The notes under the pieces were generated by a model. The model had not been told where the DNA came from, searched no databases, and saw only the letters and a program-made list of their open reading frames with translations. DNA of 64,000 nucleotides from Stropharia rugosoannulata. Taxonomy: Eukaryota; Basidiomycota; Agaricomycetes; Agaricales; Strophariaceae. Location of the stretch: NCBI GenBank assembly GCA_028532985.1, contig JANCIK010000006.1, positions 2,914,001-2,978,000 on the forward strand, in the 5' to 3' direction. Both the position numbers and the translations under genes were made by a program. This document shows, in pieces, positions 34,283 through 47,150 of the stretch; position 1 is the first letter of the stretch, and each line of letters begins with the position of its first letter.

Positions 34283-37200
34283 CGCTCGGCAATGACACTA
34301 CTATTGGAAGCGGTGGGGAAGGAAGAATGCTTGGGTACGTTAGAGATACGTACGGGAGGAATCCATTTGATCTTGAGATGAGGTGCAATGTTGTAATGGG
34401 GTAGTTAACTTAAGATAAGTATTGTACTTTCCAGTTGGTATATTAGTTGCATATGTCTTATTTGGATTGAATTTCTGACCAATTATCATTGAGTAACATG
34501 GACGGGCAGGCAGTTAGTAGATCCGCGAAGACTCACTTCGACAGATTTGACTTTCCAAACAAACTGGGCATATGACAAGGCTAAGCTGTGGGGAGCTCGC
34601 ATGCAAAGTATCCGTAACGCTTATATGGTTATGTTAAGTTTCCGTCTTGATGAATCTACATACGGACACGCTGCCATCCCACGCACTTGTACTATTGCCG
34701 AAGCTTGTGAACATCAGTACTCAACCTGGAAAGATCTGCGCCTCCGGTTCTAGTCAGCCAATATTATAAAGTTCTCTGGGGAACCGACTGGAACCGGATG
34801 TGTCTGCAGAGTCGGGTGATACTAATGGTAGAAGTACTACAGACAAAAGAACACCTGCCATGGTCCATAAGGGCAAACAGATGTCAACTAGTGGCGGCGC
34901 GGAGTTTGTAAGGTCTCCGCCGTCCATCCGTGCCAGACTGGGCTTGGACCGATGCTTCCACTTGGTTTCCACGGTACTTGCTATTTGCTTGCTATATGAC
35001 TCTGGAAACAAAGTGAAACAGTTTCCCGATGCCTCGAATATCTCTCTATTTGAATTCTACTGGGACGGTACCCCCTCTAGCTCTGCCAGCCACAATGACT
35101 CGATTGAAAATCCCTGACAACCTTGAATCAGCTGCGGTCACATTGAACGCCTGCCTTGCATTTACACAACACTCCTGGCATTGTTGACATACTGTCAACA
35201 TTGAAAGCATTTATCATATGTCGGTGACTCTGTCGATCCTTGGAGTTCCTTACCGTGATACATTCATGAAAACGAAATGCCGCAAAACAAGGATCATTTT
35301 GACCTAAAAAAAGCTACGTATCACTTTGGTTACTATGTAGTAACTACCACTGCCTACATAGCCTTGGCCAAGAACACTATCTGAACGGCGCTCGCGGCTG
35401 AAAGTGGTGACGATACTTACGCACGTCTTCAGGAGTAGTTTGCGAAAGGTGACTTACACATTTATGGACTGGAATGCTTGAACCCTTGATATTCGTCGAC
35501 GTACGGCAGGCGGTGTGTCTCAGCTATGCACCTCTCCCACGTTACTTCTCCCACGTTCCAATCTCTGCTAAAGATTCTAGTTGTCATCTACTCGGTAAGA
35601 ATACAGCTGTATGTACATTGAATGTCCCCTTTCCGGCGACGACGATAAGTATTGCTGTCTTTTGACCGTCCGCGAATAGAAATCTGTAACTAAATTTCAA
35701 GGAGTCATAAAGTATCTGCCGTCAAGCTTCAAGTGTTTGGGATAATCAATTTAAAGGTGAGCGGGTAATGTATTGGTTCACACCTTTAACATTCCTGAGA
35801 TTTTACATCAGCTAACCAGACTTCAAGCTTCATAGCAGGAGACTGAGCGCTCACGGCACTCTGACACACAGAAATATAGCTTTCCCATGGACGTCGTATT
35901 ATTTCTCCTTCTTATCACAGAGCTCCGGCGTTGTTACGCCTTGATAGATCTCTTTGAACAAAATATTTCAGCCAACCAAAACGTGACGAGCGAGCAGAAA
36001 TGCAGGGGCTTCAGTCCTCCGAATGCCACCATCCAGGCTCTTCCAAGCCTAAGTATCCTGAAACTGGCGCGATGTTCCAGCAAATATCGTCCAAGTCGGC
36101 ATCTTCTCGTACTCGATGCATTCCATTCGGTTTGCCATGTGCGAAAAGTATTTCTGGCAGTCCGACTTGCCCTGTGAGAAGACGGCTTATGAAGCTCCAG
36201 CTTACCCCTCGCGGGTTATGACAGTGGCTGCGCCCCTTGTAATTGCTCACTTACTTGGATGTTGTCTCACAGGTTTGAATGATGTGCGCCCTGGAGTTTT
36301 GATGTCTCCGCTGCATTTCTTAGGTTGTGTGACTGAAGGACTGTATACAGTAAGGGTGTTCCTGGACACTATCTGACAAAGCGAACCACTGCGGACAATC
36401 AGCTCTATGGTCAAATGACAGCTTGAATCGGTGAATTCAGCCATTCCAGCGCCTAACTTGGTAGAGCGCGGCTGCTTAACTGTCCACAAGTTCATATATC
36501 TAATTGCTTCTAGGACGTAGCAGAAGGCCAGCTGATTTTTCTTGCAGTCGAAAATGGAAGTTGGATAGCTTGTTCCAACGGAACAAATATTACAAACTTT
36601 AGCGCCTACTTCAAGAATCAATGGAAGCACTGTTCCTGTAAGAGTCTGTATCTCGGAGAATTCTGGAAAACGCTAAAACTGAAACTTTACTGGGTCAGCT
36701 AGGTTCTAATTCTGAATAAATTGTATCATAACGATTTGTTTTAATATGTGCCACTCGAAATTCTACTGTCAAATTATGCACACTTGAACGTACGCGCATG
36801 CTCTATACCAGGTCAGCATCCAGAAACCTACATTTGCCATGGCATAGTCGGCTGCTGCAACTCAACTTGCGAGTGGCATGCCAACCGCTCTTCAAATCAA
36901 CTTAAAATCAGATTTTTACAAATCAAATAGGCTAGTTTTCGCTAGCGCGCTTACGTTCTGAGATAGCTGGCACGCGAGGATTAGACATAGGGATTGTATA
37001 ACTTCAGCGATTGGACAACGAGCGAGTCGAATCTACGTACGTGTGAATGCTTCAATGAATTACGCTGAGTCTATCTGCTCCAGTTTAGTCCAGCAGCAAA
37101 ATTCTAGTAATCCGGGTACATAACGGGGAATTTGCGGAAACTTAAACCTGGGCACCATTTCATTCGTGTTCTGGGCATATCGTAACTGCTCTCGTGTACG

Positions 37201-39434
37201 ACAGTACGAGACATTTGAGTTCGCTACATTCGTATGCGTCTATCCACGTCAAAAGAACGTGTTTGAGGGAGGCTAACTAGCTTGCGAAGACCAGCTTACG
37301 TATTGCCGTATTCAATCACCTTCAACGCCATGAATTCGGTGCCGGCTCCCGATATTATTACCTAACTGACGTGTACCATTCCGTATGTACAACTGAAATG
37401 CTGACTCAAGCCTTGAAGAGAGCTTGCGTCTGGTTAACCGTTACTCGAATAAGGCGAGTGTAACACTTAGGGCAAACCTTCGCAGTGGCATTTTTTAATT
37501 TTCTTCGCATATTATTTGCATAGTATCATGATAGCCGTTGTTTGGCCGTTGTTTGGCCGTTGTGCCAAAGAAAAAAGGAATTCAGATTGAATTCACATAC
37601 TCTTGACCCTTTTATGCTTGCCAATACGAAGTAGATAGGTACTAAAGTACATATTCTTCGTTGAAACCAAGTTAATACCTTGAGCTTTGAGATATGCTCT
37701 GGTTAATCGCATCGTGCTCCGGCAAATGATTGGTCCACATTCCAGAAAAGACTTCGAAAGGCCTCGGATATCAGTCTGACAATGTACCCCAGATGATCTC
37801 CGTTAGCCAGCTGCTCTGAAGATTGGCTGAAGATCATAGATAATTTCTTTTTGAGGATATTACTTCTCTCCATGGATGAGGCTACATCTCAGTCCCCAAT
37901 GTGTACGAAAATACTTATAGCTGACTGTTGATATGAGGAAAATATAGCTGATGCGGATGGGTGGTGACGGCTGGACGACGCGAACAATACTCCTTAAGTT
38001 AATTGAAAATATGTAGACATTTCGGTTATCGGTCCTGGCGGATTAAGCTCGCTGCTGGCCAGCATTCGAGAGATGCATCATTCACTTTGCATCAACTTTG
38101 GATGTCACGTCCGTTGAATGGCAGCGGAGAGGAATGTGGCTTTCCTGCCAGATTCTGCTTTCGTATCAGTGTCGTTCTGATGCAATACGAAGCAAATATA
38201 GCACCTAGAAAGACCTAGAAATATGGGTGGAATTCTCTCGAATGTGATGTTTCCACTCGACCGGAATACCTGGTGCATTCGCGTGGGTCCTGCTACAGGG
38301 CCCTCGTCCGGGCGGCCGTGCTAATCGTCTCCGATTTCGAACTAGAGCATCTTGAGAGCATCAATCCCGTTAGTCTCTCGGATTCGGAGATTTCCAACCA
38401 GTTTCTTTACTTTCTGTTTGGTCGAACTTAACCTGTATAACAACATTCAAAGATGTTCATTATTGCCTAGTAGTCAGCAACTCAATACGGTCCCCGCAGG
38501 CAACCTTTTTCACGACCTCCCGCTGATTCGTGACCGTGATCGACATCTTGTATACAATCTCAATTCGGATGATGTTGTACAAGTCATAGGCTTTCCCTTG
38601 GCTTTCCCGTACAGGCTGTTACTATCCTACAACTCTCAAGTCGATCAGTACTACTACTACAGAGCATAACCGCATGTACAAGAATCTGTTTTGTGATGCT
38701 CCAATGAGAAATGAGGCATGACATATTATCAGATAACCATTACCTCTGGGCTTCCTGTGTGGCACAAGCCGGGCACCCACAGTCTATACATATCCACATA
38801 TTAAACACGAAGGAAGTATCAAGGCACCACAGGACTGCGTATTAGCTGTCCGGACGATTGGCGTGAACCAAGTACATAATACAAATCAAACCAAACTGCA
38901 GTTCACTTGCATAACGGCGTTTATTCTGCAGTAATCCCTGATTTTTGACGTGTCCCTAAGGTCAGCAGGAAGCAAACAATTGAATAGTAACAGGCTTGGA
39001 GTCTGGAGACCAAAGCTCTGGCAAATAAATGACTTGAGGGTTTTGAAGCTTGAAGTCAAGGGTCCTGTCGCGTGGTGATTGTCTCGTGTAGAGCAGTTGT
39101 AATATGCCAGATAAACGGGAGCACTTTACTTACAAGGCGACGCAATGGCGTACCTAACGAGCACTTAAAGCCGGTCGTCCTTATAAATCAACATTCATAG
39201 CGAAAGAGCATCAATAGCCGAATGTATTCCGCGCTCGTGTTTCACGCCCTTCCAAGGCTTGATATATCGAGTACAAACAACTGACGGAAGAAGAAAATGG
39301 TTGCGTACAAAAAGTGAAACGATTATGACAAGAAGATCAGCTGCAGCGAAAGCGGTTGCTTGTGCTCCACTTGGACACATAAGGAGAACAGAAATACCAA
39401 AAATTAATGCAACTAATTGAATAGTTGGAGTAAC
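34283..39434. other. 5.2 kb without a recognisable gene
   Basis: Scattered short frames only, none with recognisable content or a consistent exon chain. A short tandem repeat of gccgttgtttg occurs at 37534-37566 (about three units). I found no transposase, reverse transcriptase or long terminal repeats. Confidence 0.4.
37534..37566. repeat. Short tandem repeat
   Basis: About three units of gccgttgtttg, the last one diverged. Confidence 0.6.
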
Positions 39435-40472
39435 TCAAGGAGATCCCCCCTCTACACTTCTCCAACGCAAATTGGACTCATAGAAATCGAGCAACTACAA
39501 GACGTATGAGAAGGTGTGCAACGTATCTGGTAAACACTTACCTTGCGAGGGAAGCGTTCTTTACAGATAGTTGATTCTTCCATGATAGCTTCGCCCGTCG
39601 TGCTAGGGAGATGACACGATTAGCAAAGGGATTTAGGCCGAAAGGGACTCGAAATAAATAACATACAGGGTGAAGTAGACCATAAGCTGACCATTTTCCT
39701 CGTTGCGCTCGACCGTGTCAACGGTACGGACTAATCCCTCCCAATTCTTCATATGCATGTAATCGGACATATTCCCAATAGTTTTTTCCTCTTCTTCTGG
39801 TGTCGGTTCCCGGGGTTTAGCGCTTTTAGCCTTCGAAGCCTGAGCTGTGCTGGTGCTTTTCTTTGCCTTCTTTGACACCCGGCTGTCGGCCGCATCGTCA
39901 ACATCCATTTCATCATTAGAATCTGCCTTCGTGGTTGATTTACGCCCTCTCTTAGCAGGTGCAGTCGTAGTTTCAACATCTGAAGTACCGTCTGAAGCCG
40001 CCGACTTGCGTGGCTTCTTCGGAGACTTCTTTTCAACGGATTTACGGGGTGCCAGGCTCTTTTTCTTCTGAGGATGCTTCCTCCAGTACTCGTTGACGAG
40101 TTCAATAGCATTCCTGTGCCAGTAAGTAACATACTGGTTCCCAGTGTAAAAGGACTAACCCTGCGTCTATTTCATCAACCCAGCTGTTATCCGTATGGTC
40201 ATAGCCCTTCCACTTGACGAAGTAGCCCATGCGACCCTGCCCGCGCCAAACGCGTCGTAAGCTCAATAGAAGGATGTATTCAGAGTAGGAGTACTGACAT
40301 CCGGAAAATAGCCGCGTTTCGCGTCGAGAACCTCCTCAATTTCGTATTCCGAGCCTTCCTCACCCTCAGAACCTGAACCGGCGTCGCTGTCTACGACATC
40401 ATCAGCCTTTCCTTTGCTTTTGGAGCCATTTATCGGAGATGTACTTTCGGTACGTGTGTTAGCGGTGGGCAT
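39435..40472 (-). CDS. HP1-type chromodomain protein
   Basis: Five exons join in phase: 40472-40299, 40236-40160, 40113-39667, 39602-39542 and 39494-39435, giving 272 residues. The chromodomain spans about residues 42-95: EYEIEEVLDAKRGYFPD, then GRMGYFVKWKGYDHTDNSWV and A-I-E-L-V-N-E-Y-W. It contains the aromatic cage positions (Y, W, and Y/W after KWKG) that bind methylated histone H3 Lys9. A basic Lys/Ser-rich hinge with a K-R-G-R-K-S motif follows. A chromoshadow domain lies at about 205-265 (MKNWEGLVRTVDTVER.., then STICKERFPRKLLDFYESNL), which mediates dimerisation. This pairing defines the HP1/Swi6 family of heterochromatin proteins. Length is normal for fungi. The start at 40472 has an ATG in good context; the longer frame to 40562 is less likely. 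The histone H3 gene lies 20 kb away. Confidence 0.9.
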
Positions 40473-40820
40473 AGTGGGTGTGTACAGTGGTTTAAGGTGC
40501 AAGGGTTGTTTGAACCAGTCAACGTGAAGTATGCACCGTGAGAATAAGTTCCGCCAGAACAACTACGTATTTTATGTAAGTCATACATGAAAGGTAAGAC
40601 TGGTGCCACTAGAGGCTGCTAGTACAAGTCAAATGGTCAACATAAGAACGCTGCGGAAATCACAGCGCCCTCAAGGCTCAAGGGCGCTCCCTTCTCCCGT
40701 CAAGCACAAAACAGGCATTTCTAAATATTTGCGTCTCGCTTAAATTGGTCCAGGATGCGTCGCTGCGTAAAGTGATTGAGAGCTAACAGGGAAAACAGTT
40801 GTTACACAAGAATGTACATA
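40473..40820. other. Short spacer
   Basis: 348 bases between the start of the HP1-like gene and the stop of Y14, both on the minus strand. It must hold the HP1-like promoter and the Y14 3' end. No other feature seen. Confidence 0.5.
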
Positions 40821-41549
40821 TCATCTTCGGTGATTAGGGCTGGCGCTACGATTGCGTCCTCCCCTGCCCTTTTTAGGTCCCGACGGTGGGGGACGTACGA
40901 ATGCATAGTCGCATTGGATAACTTGCTCCAGCAGTGGAGTTCCCGATGCACCGTCAATTGCAGCTTGTGCTTCAGTCATCGTTTCATATTCCACAAGAGC
41001 ATATCCCTAGTAAATTTAGGTGAGCAAGGCTTATTGTCAGCGAAGGGGCAAGCATGAGGCTTGAATTATAAACGAACCTTCACATAACCGGTGCGACGAT
41101 CCAGGTTGAGATGCAAGTTTTTAATCTCGCCGAACTCTGCAAACTTGTCTTGGACATCCTCTTCCGTAGCTTCTTCATGAACGTTAGTGACAAGTACGAT
41201 CCATCCTTCCACGGCTGTGTATCCATGCGATTAGTTTCCGCCAGTTCAGGAGCATAGACATAACGTACACCGTGCCGCCTTGGTATCTGTCTCCTTGTTG
41301 GTGCTTTCGACGCGATCATACGTGGGTTCCGCCGTAACAGTCTCTTCGACAGTGCCTACACCGTTTCTCTATTAGTAAATGCGTAAGGGTCATGGCGGTC
41401 GCGAAATGCACCTGTTCTTTGAAAACCGCGCCCTCTCCTCCGAACAACACCTCCAGAAGTCACTTAAACGAAGCACAAATTTCAGCTTCCATTCGATATC
41501 ACTCAAAAGTCTACATACGATCATCAATGGCCATTTCATCGTCAGACAT
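40821..41549 (-). CDS. RNA-binding protein Y14 / RBM8A (exon junction complex)
   Basis: Five exons: 41549 to about 41515, about 41437-41412, 41355-41269, 41214-41078 and 41006-40821, giving about 156 residues. The border of intron 1 is uncertain by a few bases; the others join cleanly. One RNA-recognition motif covers most of the protein: [20 protein letters not shown], then [20 protein letters not shown] and [20 protein letters not shown]. This is the signature of Y14, the Mago partner in the exon junction complex that marks spliced mRNAs. The order RSVEGWI before the RRM and a short Arg/Gly tail ([17 protein letters not shown]) are as expected for the family. The N-terminus ([10 protein letters not shown]) is acidic, as in animal orthologues but shorter. 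It fits an intron-rich genome. Confidence 0.92.
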
Positions 41550-42384
41550 CTTGAAAAGAAGTTGGTCCTTGGAGATGTAAGTATGTGGTTGAATACAGGA
41601 ACGTGACTGCGTCACACTCGGCCCAAATGATGGGACCGGCGCAAGGCCGGCTTTCCTTCCGGACGGCGACTACAAGCGTGAAACGTATGGGCATATTCAG
41701 GATTGATGACCATCAAAAACATATTCATTCTCGTTGACCTCCAAGCCCCTCAATGACGACGTATTGCTGAGCCACCCTATCATTGGCAGTTCCCTTTTTC
41801 TATTTTTTACTTTGACGGAATATGATGGACCGTCGATTTTCAAGCTTACCTCAAACGAAAATCATTGTGGGCGCCCATTGTCTCCAGAGTCGAAGCGTCG
41901 ACAATGTTTGGCGAAGCGCTAGAGTTTAAAAAATACGACGGTCTTTTTGACGGAGCCTATGCGATTGTTGCAGTCAGTCCGCTTCAGCCCGCCCGTCGCT
42001 CCATGTGCAAACCAAACTGACGGGATATATGGTGAGCTGTGTACGTTTTTTTACCTAACCGACGCGTTGACCACTTGATCCCGATTCTTGTGTTGAAGTA
42101 TTTTGGGTGACTTACCCGTCAATAGCGCTTTGTGCCTGACCCTTTGACGCGAGTTGGAGACAGTGATCTGGTATGTATGTATGCGTATCGTGATTCGAAT
42201 CGATTCAGTTTAACGTTAACCCAAGCGGCATACTGATCGTCTCCAGTTTCAGCGGTTTCGCACACACGGACCGACCATCTGAGCCTTTGCTCCGTGCATT
42301 TAAGGAGCAAGGGCTCTCTGTCGAATCCTATATTCTTGCAACCCAACTTCCCCTCATAATTCACCCTTAATACTCAGCCACGAG
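41550..42384. other. Divergent intergenic region
   Basis: 835 bases between the starts of Y14 (minus) and the MYND protein (plus). It holds both promoters. 42119-42364 has an open frame on the minus strand with no recognisable content. Confidence 0.4.
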
Positions 42385-43106
42385 ATGCACGCAGTTCCTC
42401 TCATAAATCACCCATGCACCCTTTGCGGCCGCGCAACTTCGATGTGGTGTAGTCGATGCCAGAGCGCCTGGTACTGCTCACCAGAGCACATCCACAGTGT
42501 AAGCATATGGGCCAAGTTACACGTTTTGTTTAACCTATCCATGTGCGCAGGATTGGCCAAGACACCGAAGAGAGTGCATCCCTGCCATGAGCCCTCCGAG
42601 CGCTTATAATGTCAATATGATCGCCACCCCACCGCCAGCCGAGCCACAGTTTGTCAGCGTGTCTGCCATTCTCTTTTCGCCTGAAGAAGGTGAGCCACAG
42701 GGCCCTGTGGATAGACTTTGCCACTGACATGCACCTTTTACCAGAGCGTCCTAAAATAATTACTGTCAGCTGTAGACCCTCCCCCAAAGCGTCCCAAGGA
42801 CTGTGTCCTATTCCTATGCTCGAGGCCTACTTCGACGGTCACCAAGTACAATCTCTTGTCCTCACCGAAGGACTAAACGGAGAACCTCTACGCTTTCCTC
42901 TGCACTTGTGGTATGCTCCACAACTGCTCCAAAAAGGCTCCCCCGTCAACCGCGCTATCTTCCACATAACTTCGGGCGCCGCACAAAAGGCGTGGTGTGG
43001 CCCCGTCGTCGCTCTGAAATTCAATGGTTCGCGGCGGCAAGGATACACGGATGCTGGTTCAAACGATCTCCCTGCTCTGTCGGCCTTCTTCCTCGGCTAC
43101 AAGTAA
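42385..43106 (+). CDS. MYND-type zinc finger protein
   Basis: Three exons join in phase: 42385-42498, 42551-42689 and 42745-43106, giving 204 residues. The N-terminus is a MYND finger: C-T-L-C-G-R-A-T..W-C-S-R-C-Q..W-Y-C-S..H....W-P-R-H-R-R-E-C, with all expected Cys/His zinc ligands, the last Cys just across the first intron. MYND fingers are protein-interaction modules. The remaining 150 residues (ERPKIITVSCRP.., FPLHLWYAPQLL, GPVVALKFNGSRRQGY) form a domain I do not recognise. It is common in Agaricomycetes for MYND fingers to be joined to such short unnamed domains in large families. No targeting signal seen. Confidence 0.85.
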
Positions 43107-44783
43107 TTGCCGGCGCAAAGACATAAAGCGACGGATCACAAAATGAGGTCGCAAGCGACCATAGATATTGGTTACTTACATAGGGGGCGCGGTGAGAGTT
43201 GATCTCAAGTCCTCCCTACCTTCATCCCTACTTTCCATTGTCAGTTAGCAAAATTCTTCTCTTTGTTATTGCCTTCCGAGCTGTATAAAGTAACCATTTG
43301 TAGCTATAATCATTCCCGTGTTTCAATTATTTAACTTGGCTCTGGATAAAGTTCAGTGCCGTTATTTATTTAATAGATGTCCTCCATTACCGTCTTTCAC
43401 CGGCGTACATGAGTAGTGTATAGCTCGCTTCAGCCCACTCAGTAGCTCTACTCCTATAATAGCCTAAAATAGAACTGTGTACAGCTTGATGGAAGCATTT
43501 CATGATCCGGCAATAACTAAAGTACACGAGATCTGGGAGTAGTTGCTTTCAGCAAGTGAAAATGGACCATGCTACTTAAGTACGTACGCGGGCGCATACT
43601 ATTTGTATTGACGCGGGAAGTGAAGACCCAGCTGACACGAAGGACTGTTGTTAACAATCAGCGTTGCCTCGACAGTCAGGCTTTGTCACTGTTGTTGCAT
43701 AATCATGTCGAGCGCCATCGGCGACGAAGGTCGAAGTTTCTCACCAGATGTACGTTCAAGATGTGTCACTAAGAAAACCAGCATGCCGTTGCCTTAACAC
43801 TTGTCCAGACACGCCGGGCATATAGAAATACCCAATTAATATATGCTCGCTCGTATTATATATATCAATGAGTTGCACAAGCCCAGCTATAGTATATGAA
43901 TGAAGTATGTGCTTCTTGAAATTGAAGTTCATTTAAGTAGACACACTGTTTTGGATCGTTCAACTGATAGATTTTACCGCGGCGCGCTGAATGCGAAATC
44001 CTTGCTTTTCGCAGTTCAAGTAGCACTGCGCAGCAGTGGTATTTCAGTCTGAATCGAAACATACTGTTACTCATCTACTCACTTGCCCAAACTTATGTTA
44101 GTCTGTTAGCAAGGCAGTCCTTAGAAACAGCATCATTGTACGGAGTTCAGGAAATTGTCTTTGTAACATCCGAGCTTTGTAACATCCTATTTCAACGAGA
44201 AGAAACGAGAAGACAGGCGCTCCGGTATATAGGGCCTCTCTTTTGCCTACTCAGGAGGCCGACGCAGTTCGGGATACTCATCAGCGCCGCTCCAGCAGAG
44301 CCTAGGATAAATGTATGATTAGATTGGGTGATTAAACGGATCCGATAATGCCAATTATGGGTTGTAGACTGTTTGAAATGGACAAGCGCCATTGCAAACT
44401 CCCTAAAGACGCCTGTTCTGATCAACGCTGGGTGGACTATTGCCGTTAATTGAATATAGCTGTTCGTCAGATTTACCACGTGTAGGTGAAAAGAGGGTCC
44501 TGCCTAATTCCGGAGAACAAGCGGAGTGACATAGTATTTCTGTGTAGATCTTCGTGGTCTACGCCAATCTGACTGTGATCAAGGAGCCGGAGTACGTACA
44601 TATGTACGAGGCAGAGCTCATTTTGGTTTTTCAACGAACAAATGGGTTATTTATAGAGGGCATTAGACGTAACTGACCCTAACCCGACAAAACAACAAAT
44701 CCTGCTTTCTGAGCGGATCATCGATCAGCATGTGCTCCTGCATTTTCTAAATCCAATCTAAATCAGCCTTTACACTTACCTCG
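43107..44783. other. 1.7 kb without a recognisable gene
   Basis: AT-rich; only short open frames. Includes the MYND gene 3' region and the promoter of the Rrp4 gene. Nothing else identified. Confidence 0.4.
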
Positions 44784-46076
44784 ATGATCTCATTTACCTC
44801 ATTCCCTCCGCAATTCAATCAAGGCAGCTACGACCGGACGAGACATCATCCGGATGTTGACGATGAGGCCATGGAGCTGGATCTCGACGAGTTTTCGGCG
44901 CATGGATCCAAACTGACGTGCCCGGGCGAATCTTTGACATCTGCACAGGCATACATGCGGTTTGAACCTATGGTTACTTCTGAGTATATGCGCCTGACCA
45001 GCAGAAACGACACAGTGGTCATGGAACATATGTAGAGAATGAAGAGGTCGTCGCATCTGTCGCAGGCACCATCGAGCGAGTGAACAAGCTTGTCACGGTC
45101 AGGGCAATTCGCAGTCGGTGAGAAATGCCCATTCTGTGTGGTACATGATTTCTAACAGAAGCGCGTTGTTTCTCAGTTACAACCCCGAAGTAGGTGATTT
45201 GGTTGTCGGACGAATCACAGAGGTCTGTCGTGACAGATGCCTGCCTCTTTCGCTTCGTATTAACGGCGCACCCAGGTACAACCTCGGAGGTGGAAGGTCG
45301 ACGCGAACTCTCGGCAGGATGCCGTCTTAATGTTATCCTCCGTGAACCTACCAGGTGGAGTTCAGGTAAGCCTACCTGATAGATCTATCATTTCTGCTTG
45401 TCATTAACGCCACTATGTTCGGCGTAAATTTTTATCTAGCGCCGGAAGTTGGAAAGCGACGAACTGCAAATGCGTGGTTTTTTTGAAGAGGGTGATCTGC
45501 TCGTAGCCGAAGTACAAGCATTCTTCTCAGACGGCGCTATGTCACTGCATACACGATCACTAAAATACGGCAAGGTGTGTTTTGAGTAGAGTTATGCTTC
45601 ACGTATTATTAACATATATTATAAGCTACGAAACGGGCAACTTGTCACTGTTCCTCCTATTCTCGTCCGGCGATTGAAGTCGCACTTCTTAACGTTACCA
45701 TGCGGCGTTGATCTCATCCTCGGCCTGAACGGTTATATTTGGGTGAGTAAACATGTAAGAGAAAATGAACAAGGGGAGGAAGGATTTGATGCTGAAGCTG
45801 TGTATTCTAACGTAAACGACGTACGTTTCCCTTTGCTCAGTTGAAGAAATAGAAATTTACTCAGTTGGAGTACAGGACATTGACAATTCGACGCGAAACG
45901 CTATCTCCCGAGTTACACACATTATACGCGTTTTAACATCGCATTTTGTTCCCCTTACTGACACTTTACTACTGGAAGCCTATGAATGGACTGTCGAACA
46001 CGAAACCAGCACGAAAGACCTACTTCAGCAGGATTTTGGTGATGCTTTAGTCGCGTCGATTGTTACAGGTCAATGA
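44784..46076 (+). CDS. RRP4: Exosome complex subunit Rrp4
   Basis: Seven exons join in phase: 44784-44959, 45016-45117, 45177-45222, 45276-45365, 45440-45574, 45626-45820 and 45876-46076, giving 314 residues. The N-terminal domain reads [20 protein letters not shown] and [17 protein letters not shown]. It is followed by the S1 domain ([15 protein letters not shown] through [10 protein letters not shown]) and the KH domain ([32 protein letters not shown]). This is the cap subunit of the RNA exosome, which guides RNA into the 3'-5' nuclease core in nucleus and cytoplasm. Intron 6 is best read as 45821-45875 with a distal acceptor (ttggagtacag), because the nearer ctcag at 45835-45840 would break the frame. 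The start is the first in-frame ATG of the exon. Convergent with the Apc13-like gene. Confidence 0.93.
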
Positions 46077-46388
46077 AAGTGCATTTGTGTAATTTACATA
46101 TTTCCCCAAGAACTCCTGGAAACCCGTTGCTCCCCCGATAAGAAACGGAATTATGCAGCAATGGTAGTCTGCTAAAACCAATACTGCTTGGAACCTTATT
46201 AAACGTTACAACGTAAGTAGGCCGGAGTCTGCTTGATCATGAGTGCATATCCGGCGACATTGTCTTTGCGGTATCATATCGCGATGAGGCCGGGTACTGT
46301 TGCGCGCTGTGCGTATATCAGTGTCGTTAGACACACCATAAGGCATAGCCTCCAAGAAAGCGTAAGCATATTCGTGCTTCCAATTTAG
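46077..46388. other. Convergent 3' spacer
   Basis: 312 bases between the stop codons of Rrp4 and the Apc13-like gene. It holds both 3' ends. No further feature. Confidence 0.5.
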
Positions 46389-47150
46389 TTACTCCGCCTG
46401 GTGATCTACCTCGCTATCTTCATCTTCTTCGTCTTCTTCCTCGTCTTCATCAAGGTCTCCATTTTCATTCTCGTCGTTTTCTTCATCTTCGTCTTCATCA
46501 TCGTCGTCGTCTTCGTCTTCGGCCTGGTCTTGTTGAGCCTGTGGCGCCGGCTGTTGTTGTTGCTGTGCCTGAGGATTATTGCTTGACGCGCCGCTAGCCA
46601 TTTTACGTGCTTGTAACGCCTTTTTCTCCTCTTCCTTTTCTTCATCTACTGGAAGCAGGTCATTCAGTCCCAGATCGCGCCACCTGAGACTACCATTAAC
46701 ACCGGCGCCGTTGTATCCCATATCTTCAAACAAAGCGCGAGAAGCTGGATCATAGGGAGGACGAGGCTTCGCAGATGGATGTTTCGTGTGTGTCGGATTG
46801 CCATAGGGATATGAGGGATGGACCTGAGAAGGAAGGACTTCACAGTCGTCAGACCGAGTAAATTACTAGTATACAGAATGCGATACGTACTATCGGAATC
46901 GTCAGGGTTTGGAGGTATAAGGTGCAGGGGCACGTCCAATTCTTTGTTAACTCTTTAGCGCTGCTTCGTAATAGCAAAATAATTGGTTCACCTTCATCTG
47001 CTAACACGCCGTCGATGTACTCCACCGTGTCCACCGTGTCCAGTACAAGTAGATCATAGCGCGTCATATGCAAATAACAGAATGTAAGATCCTGAAAAGA
47101 CCCAAAGTAAGTTCAGAGCCGATTATTTCAAGAGGTTTTCTGACAGTCAT
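46389..47150 (-). CDS. Apc13-like subunit of the anaphase-promoting complex, with long acidic tail
   Basis: Four exons, inferred: 47150-47145 (only ATG ACT), 47091-46992, 46950-46891 and 46837-46389, giving 204 residues. The N-terminal half reads LTFCYLHMTRYDLLVLD, then GVLADEVNKELDVPLHLIPP and NPDDSD, and later SLRWRDLGLNDLLPVD. An N-terminal Y-L-H, a V-P-x-x-x-x-P-P/x-P block and a terminal W-x-D-L-G-L are the pattern of Apc13/Swm1, a small scaffold subunit of the APC/C cell-cycle ubiquitin ligase. Those proteins are usually near 75-130 residues. Here a Gln-rich stretch and about 60 nearly all Asp/Glu residues are added at the C-terminus. The six-base first exon is the weakest part of the model; without it there is no ATG before the YLH motif other than the one inside it. 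Confidence 0.6.

Noticed and set aside
35887..36177. 96-codon frame with a signal-peptide-like start
   Set aside because: Only the first few residues are hydrophobic. The remainder has no pattern and there are no splice-supported neighbours.
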